A stretch of DNA of 8,693 nucleotides from an uncultured Chloroflexota bacterium (GTDB lineage: Bacteria; Chloroflexota; Anaerolineae; Aggregatilineales; Phototrophicaceae): NCBI GenBank assembly GCA_937942935.1, contig CALDGT010001042.1, positions 1 to 8,693 of the forward strand, given 5' to 3'. Positions 5,872 to 8,693 of this stretch are shown piece after piece. Each line of letters begins with the position of its first letter. The stretch's first letter is position 1. The notes beneath the pieces are model-generated. The model had not been told where the DNA came from and made no database searches. It saw nothing but the letters and a program-made list of their open reading frames with translations. A program made the position numbers and the translations under genes.

Positions 5872-6941
5872 TATTCCCCTCTGTTCATTGCATGGTCGTG
5901 TTCGGTTTGTAGGATGATACGCTTGCGGGTAATGCCCCACCGATACCCCGCCAAATCGCCATTTTTCCGCACAACACGATGACATGGAATGGCTAATGCG
6001 ACAGGATTAGTCGCACAAGCACGCGCTACGGCTCGGCTGGCGGTGGGTTGCCCTAACATCCCCGCGACCTCATCATAAGACCGTGTTTGACCATAGGGAA
6101 TTTGACGCAATATCTCCCAAACACGGCGTTGAAAACTGGTCGCAATAATATCGAGTGGCAATTCTAATGCCGATTGTTCACCATCCAAATATGCCAATAA
6201 TTGATGGATGGCGAATGCCAGTTTTTCATCATCACGAAAAAATTCTGCCCGCGAAAATTCGGTTTTGAGGTCAGCAACCAACTCGCCATCGCTATCCCCT
6301 AGCGCGATTTTGCAAACCCCCTGCGCGGTCATCGCCACAAGAATATAACCCAACGAACAGGCGACAATCGCATAAGTGACGGTCATATTATCCGCCCCAT
6401 TCCGATAATGAATCGGGGTCATGCCAAGCAAATGATGTGCATTTTCATAGACCTGACTACTGGTGCTATATCCCGCATCATAGACGGCATCTGTCGCATT
6501 TGCGCCATTTTTTAAGGCGGATTTGAGCCGTCCTTGCCGATAACTATCGGCATATTGACGGGGTGAAATACCGACTAATCGCTTGAATATCCGTTGCAGA
6601 TGATAGGGACTCATATTAAATTTTTCGCCCAATTCATCCAGTGTGGGGATATGGTCATGCTCGGTTTCTAAATACCGACACACCTCTGTGATGAGGGGTA
6701 AATGCGGGTCTGGGATGACATCTTGTGTGGGATGACACCGTTCACACGGGCGATACCCCGCGTTTTGGGCATCCTCTATATACTCAAAAAATTCGACATT
6801 TTCCCGAAACGGACGGCGCGATGGGCAGGTGGGACGGCAAAATATGCCTGTTGTTTTGACAGCATACACAAACACATTATCATAGGCAGAATCGCGGTTT
6901 TGGACAGCTTCCCAATAGGCTTGTTCATTCATCGTGTGCAT
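5871..6941 (-). CDS. ada: Bifunctional Ada: methylphosphotriester/O6-methylguanine methyltransferase and AraC-type activator
   Basis: 356 residues, matching the usual 350-360. The N-terminal Ada zinc domain has FCRPTCPSRRP (Cys35 and Cys39) and CERC (Cys66 and Cys69), the zinc-ligand set whose first Cys accepts the methyl group from phosphotriesters. An AraC-type HTH region spans about 80-182, with LDELGEKFNMSPYHLQRIFK and GISPRQY. The C-terminal methyltransferase domain spans about 185-352, with the active-site PCHRV at 319-323 (Cys320), FQRRVWEILRQIPYGQTRSY upstream and a GYRWG turn. It repairs alkylated DNA and, once methylated, activates transcription, probably of itself. All catalytic residues are present. 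The start is either ATG 6941 or ATG 6932; the AAAGGA site is 8 nt from the second, so translation may begin three codons later. The stop overlaps the downstream membrane peptide. Divergent from the repeat-module gene. No clear -35/-10 pair was seen upstream. Confidence 0.96.
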   Translation of the reverse strand: MHTMNEQAYWEAVQNRDSAYDNVFVYAVKTTGIFCRPTCPSRRPFRENVEFFEYIEDAQNAGYRPCERCHPTQDVIPDPHLPLITEVCRYLETEHDHIPTLDELGEKFNMSPYHLQRIFKRLVGISPRQYADSYRQGRLKSALKNGANATDAVYDAGYSTSSQVYENAHHLLGMTPIHYRNGADNMTVTYAIVACSLGYILVAMTAQGVCKIALGDSDGELVADLKTEFSRAEFFRDDEKLAFAIHQLLAYLDGEQSALELPLDIIATSFQRRVWEILRQIPYGQTRSYDEVAGMLGQPTASRAVARACATNPVALAIPCHRVVRKNGDLAGYRWGITRKRIILQTEHDHAMNRGE

Positions 6942-6964
6942 CCTTTTCTCATTTGACTTATAGT

Positions 6965-6977
6965 CTCATTGTATGAG
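6965..6977. promoter_or_regulatory. Short palindrome in the ada / repeat-gene intergenic region
   Basis: CTCAT-TGT-ATGAG is a perfect 5-bp inverted repeat with a 3-nt centre, 24 nt upstream of the ada ATG. Its position next to a possible minus-strand TATAAG (6957-6962) would fit an operator for ada. It does not resemble the enterobacterial Ada box, and a palindrome this short can arise by chance. The rest of 6942-7019 shows no gene. Confidence 0.2.
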
Positions 6978-7019
6978 GATTCAGGATGTCACACTATCAC
7001 ATTCTTGCGCGTCAAACTT

Positions 7020-7048
7020 TTGCATCTCATCCCGTTTTGATATATAAA
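7020..7048 (+). promoter_or_regulatory. Promoter of the first repeat-module gene
   Basis: TTGCAT (7020-7025) is 17 nt from TATAAA (7043-7048). The same two boxes with the same 17-nt spacing recur in front of the second gene at 7987-8015, although the spacer bases differ by insertions and deletions that cancel. The retained spacing supports a real sigma-70-type promoter. Sequence further down (ACATCAT, CGTT, then the Shine-Dalgarno site) is also alike between the copies. Confidence 0.65.
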
Positions 7049-7081
7049 CATCATATCGTTAGTTATTCAAAGGGAAATCTG

Positions 7082-7975
7082 ATGACCCATTATATTGATT
7101 TCAAAAATCGGCATCTCTGTGACCCAGATAAAGCGTATTGTGTGTTGAATCTCTATCTCAGTGAAACACCATATAGTGCTTTTCTTATGATGTTTCATCG
7201 TGACCAAAATGATAGCCGAGAATTTGAACTGTCCGACAATGGCGAAGCGATTCAGCAGGAATTAGCGCAACAAGGCTGGAATGTGGTCAATCAAAAAGTT
7301 TTACAAGATGGAGCATATCAAATCATTCATTATGAACGCCCCAAACTCGTCCAATCATCCTCTGAACAACCGGCTTATATCCGCCCAACAGATAAGGATA
7401 AGATGCAGGATAGAATGGAATATGCCTGCTTAACATTCAGTCGTGATTTCACGCCTGATGGCACATTTACCATTGCGTTTTATGATAAGCAAGCGTATCG
7501 CAAAACCGAGCCAATAACTGGATTATGGCGAAGCACGGTTATCGAACAATTTAAGGAGCAAGGTTGGGAAGAAAAGCATGGCATGGGTGATGAGGAATGG
7601 GTCATTACGTATTTTGAGCGCCCTATTTCACCCACAAACGACCCGAATTGGCTACCAAAATCCAAAACACTCATACCACAACCTGAATCTGCACGGATGA
7701 ACTATGTACCGCGCCCCAAACGAAAATCGCCAATGCACAGTATGGGCGACCTTGAAGATGGTGTCGAATACATGAAAATCACCTTTTTTCGGTATGACCA
7801 ACGCATCGAAATCGGCATTTATGGAAAAGGGATTCAACCCTCATCGCAAATCCGAAATGGGGAATTACATCCCTATATGGAGGAATTGAAAAAAGAGGGT
7901 TGGTATCATGTCTATGGCACGGGGGATAGTGAAGGGATTTTAGCCTATTTGGAACGCCAACGCATTGAGCCATGA
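7082..7975 (+). CDS. Unrecognised protein of three ~75-residue repeat modules
   Basis: 297 residues from ATG 7082, chosen because AAAGGGA lies about 6 nt upstream and because the sequence before it matches the non-coding leader of the downstream paralogue. The open frame starting at 6986 would cover the promoter. Three modules can be seen: residues 11-87, 104-181 and 221-292. Each has a strand-rich start (MEYACLTFSR, VEYMKITFFR), a second strand with a basic turn (FTIAFYDK), a helix ending in a Gly-Trp motif (QQGW66, EQGW162, KEGW274) and a last strand closing with Y-x-E-R-P or YLERQ. Pro/Lys-rich linkers separate them (DPNWLP and YVPRPK). No signal peptide, membrane segment or catalytic motif is visible, so it is probably cytoplasmic. 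The strand-helix-GW-strand layout recalls DUF4177-type small domains, but this is only a resemblance. Real gene: strong. Function: unknown. Confidence 0.85.
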   Translation: MTHYIDFKNRHLCDPDKAYCVLNLYLSETPYSAFLMMFHRDQNDSREFELSDNGEAIQQELAQQGWNVVNQKVLQDGAYQIIHYERPKLVQSSSEQPAYIRPTDKDKMQDRMEYACLTFSRDFTPDGTFTIAFYDKQAYRKTEPITGLWRSTVIEQFKEQGWEEKHGMGDEEWVITYFERPISPTNDPNWLPKSKTLIPQPESARMNYVPRPKRKSPMHSMGDLEDGVEYMKITFFRYDQRIEIGIYGKGIQPSSQIRNGELHPYMEELKKEGWYHVYGTGDSEGILAYLERQRIEP

Positions 7976-7986
7976 GATAAAATTTT

Positions 7987-8015
7987 TTGCATCATACGTT
8001 ATTTTGATATATAAA
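7987..8015 (+). promoter_or_regulatory. Promoter of the second repeat-module gene
   Basis: TTGCAT (7987-7992), 17 nt, TATAAA (8010-8015): the same boxes and spacing as at 7020-7048. They lie just after the stop of the first gene at 7975. No GC-rich terminator hairpin separates the genes, so the second gene may be made both from this promoter and by read-through. Confidence 0.6.
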
Positions 8016-8050
8016 CGACATCATCGTTTAATCTATCAACAAGGAGCGAT

Positions 8051-8662
8051 ATGATGACAATCCCTATCCGCGCAACTGATAAAGATAAGATGCAAGCAGG
8101 AATGGAATATGCTTGTTTATATTTCAATCGGGGGAGCGATGAATCGTTTCGCATCGAATTTTATGATAAAAACGCGCATCGCAAAACCGACATCATACGA
8201 GGATTATCCTATCCCGATATATACAAGCAAATTGAGGCGCAAGGCTGGCAGAAAACCTATGGCACAGGCGATGCAGAAGGGGTTATGGATTATTTTCAGC
8301 GCCCCATCTCACATGCCAACAACCCGAATTGGTTGCCTATCATCCCAGAATATGTGCCGAAACCTGCCGCCCCGCCACCCGCACCCAAACAGATTGTAGA
8401 TAGACGGCATGAATATGTGCCTCGCCCCAAATGGACGAAAAAACGGACAGGGGAGCTTGAAGATGGGGTGGAATATATGGAAATTGTCTTTCATCGGAAT
8501 TTTCAGGGTGAGGGATTGCCTGCCGAAATCATCACGTATGCAAAAGGCAAGAAACGGACAGCACAAAAAATATATCTGGATTTACTCAGCCATGCCGATT
8601 ACCTTAAAAATCTTGAAAAAGAGGGGTGGTATGAAGTCCATTCCGCAGGCACAGCGACATGA
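8051..8662 (+). CDS. Unrecognised two-module repeat protein, paralogue of the upstream gene
   Basis: 203 residues. AAGGAG (8041-8046) precedes two adjacent ATGs, at 8051 (4-nt gap) and 8054 (7-nt gap); the second may be the true start. Module one spans residues 9-84 (TDKDKMQ, MEYACLYFNR, FRIEFYDK, AQGW66, GTGDAEGVMDYFQRP) and matches the middle module of the upstream gene. Module two spans 134-200 (LEDGVEYMEIVFHR, KEGW193) and matches its third module. The linker is longer and richer in Pro/Ala (PAAPPPAPK) but keeps NPNWLP and EYVPRPK. The C-terminus stops at SAGTAT, before the final GTGDxEG strand and YxERP that close every other module, so the last module is cut short, possibly by a one-base deletion. 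No signal peptide or membrane segment. Function unknown. Confidence 0.82.
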   Translation: MMTIPIRATDKDKMQAGMEYACLYFNRGSDESFRIEFYDKNAHRKTDIIRGLSYPDIYKQIEAQGWQKTYGTGDAEGVMDYFQRPISHANNPNWLPIIPEYVPKPAAPPPAPKQIVDRRHEYVPRPKWTKKRTGELEDGVEYMEIVFHRNFQGEGLPAEIITYAKGKKRTAQKIYLDLLSHADYLKNLEKEGWYEVHSAGTAT

Positions 8663-8679
8663 GGTTGCCGACTGCAACC
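8663..8679 (+). other. Hairpin right after the last stop codon
   Basis: GGTTGC - CGACT - GCAACC forms a perfect 6-bp stem with a 5-nt loop, immediately after TGA 8660-8662. No T-run follows directly, and a second small stem (ACAT-GCCG-ATGT) precedes TTT at the window edge. It may be part of a terminator whose end lies outside the window, or a chance structure. Confidence 0.3.
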
Positions 8680-8693
8680 ACATGCCGATGTTT

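Larger units (their letters stand above)
7018..8650 (+). repeat. Tandem gene duplication including promoter
   Basis: The block 7018-7081 (TTTTGCATC, TTTTGATATATAAAC, ATCAT, CGTT) is repeated at 7985-8050. The coding block from 7391 to 7924 (residues 104-281 of the first gene) aligns with 8078-8650 (residues 10-200 of the second). Shared stretches include TDKDKMQ, MEYACL, FYDK, DPNWLP/NPNWLP, YVPRPK, LEDGVEYM and KEGWY. The first module of the upstream gene (residues 11-87) has no counterpart in the downstream gene, so the duplication was followed by loss or gain of one module. Confidence 0.85.

Noticed and set aside
6986..7081. N-terminal 32-residue extension of the first repeat-module gene
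   Set aside because: It would translate the TTGCAT/TATAAA promoter and leader that are conserved as non-coding DNA in front of the second copy; a good ribosome site precedes ATG 7082.
1..8693. CRISPR array, IS element, attachment site, tRNA or rRNA
   Set aside because: No short regularly spaced repeats, terminal inverted repeats with transposase, or recognisable RNA gene sequence was found on either strand.

Overview
The window is about 46-50% GC by eye and carries compact, housekeeping-like gene clusters. The combination of a SUMF1-like protein with a short helical N-terminal extension, a long TPR protein, and a FeoB with an acidic/proline insert suggests a Chloroflexota (Anaerolineae-like) bacterium. 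This is a judgement from protein style; no marker gene is present. No rRNA, tRNA, CRISPR array, transposase or integrase is visible.

Layout. (1) Positions 1-181, plus strand: the last 48 codons of what looks like a GH38 alpha-mannosidase, then a strong terminator. (2) 184-1146, minus strand: a SUMF1/FGE-fold protein without the catalytic cysteines. (3) 1315-2487, plus strand and divergent from (2): a TPR protein of about nine repeats with a hydrophobic N-terminus. It ends at a hairpin shared with the convergent iron operon. (4) 2542-5585, minus strand: a tightly coupled ferrous-iron uptake operon, transcribed feoA-feoA-feoB-feoC. Its junctions are a 7-nt overlap, a TAATG overlap and a 1-nt gap. 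(5) 5773-6941, minus strand: a complete Ada methyltransferase/regulator. Through another TAATG junction it is coupled to a 32-residue single-helix membrane peptide, and a U-tract terminator follows. (6) 7082-8662, plus strand: two tandem paralogues of an unrecognised family built from repeats of about 75 residues. Each has its own near-identical promoter (TTGCAT, 17 nt, TATAAA).

The feo genes work together: FeoB is the GTPase-gated Fe(II) permease, the two FeoA proteins are small SH3-like partners, and FeoC is a winged-helix protein with cysteine clusters. The Ada unit is a self-contained response to alkylation damage. The most novel material is the repeat-module pair at the right end and the small membrane peptide coupled to ada. 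The remaining genes belong to known families with some atypical details.
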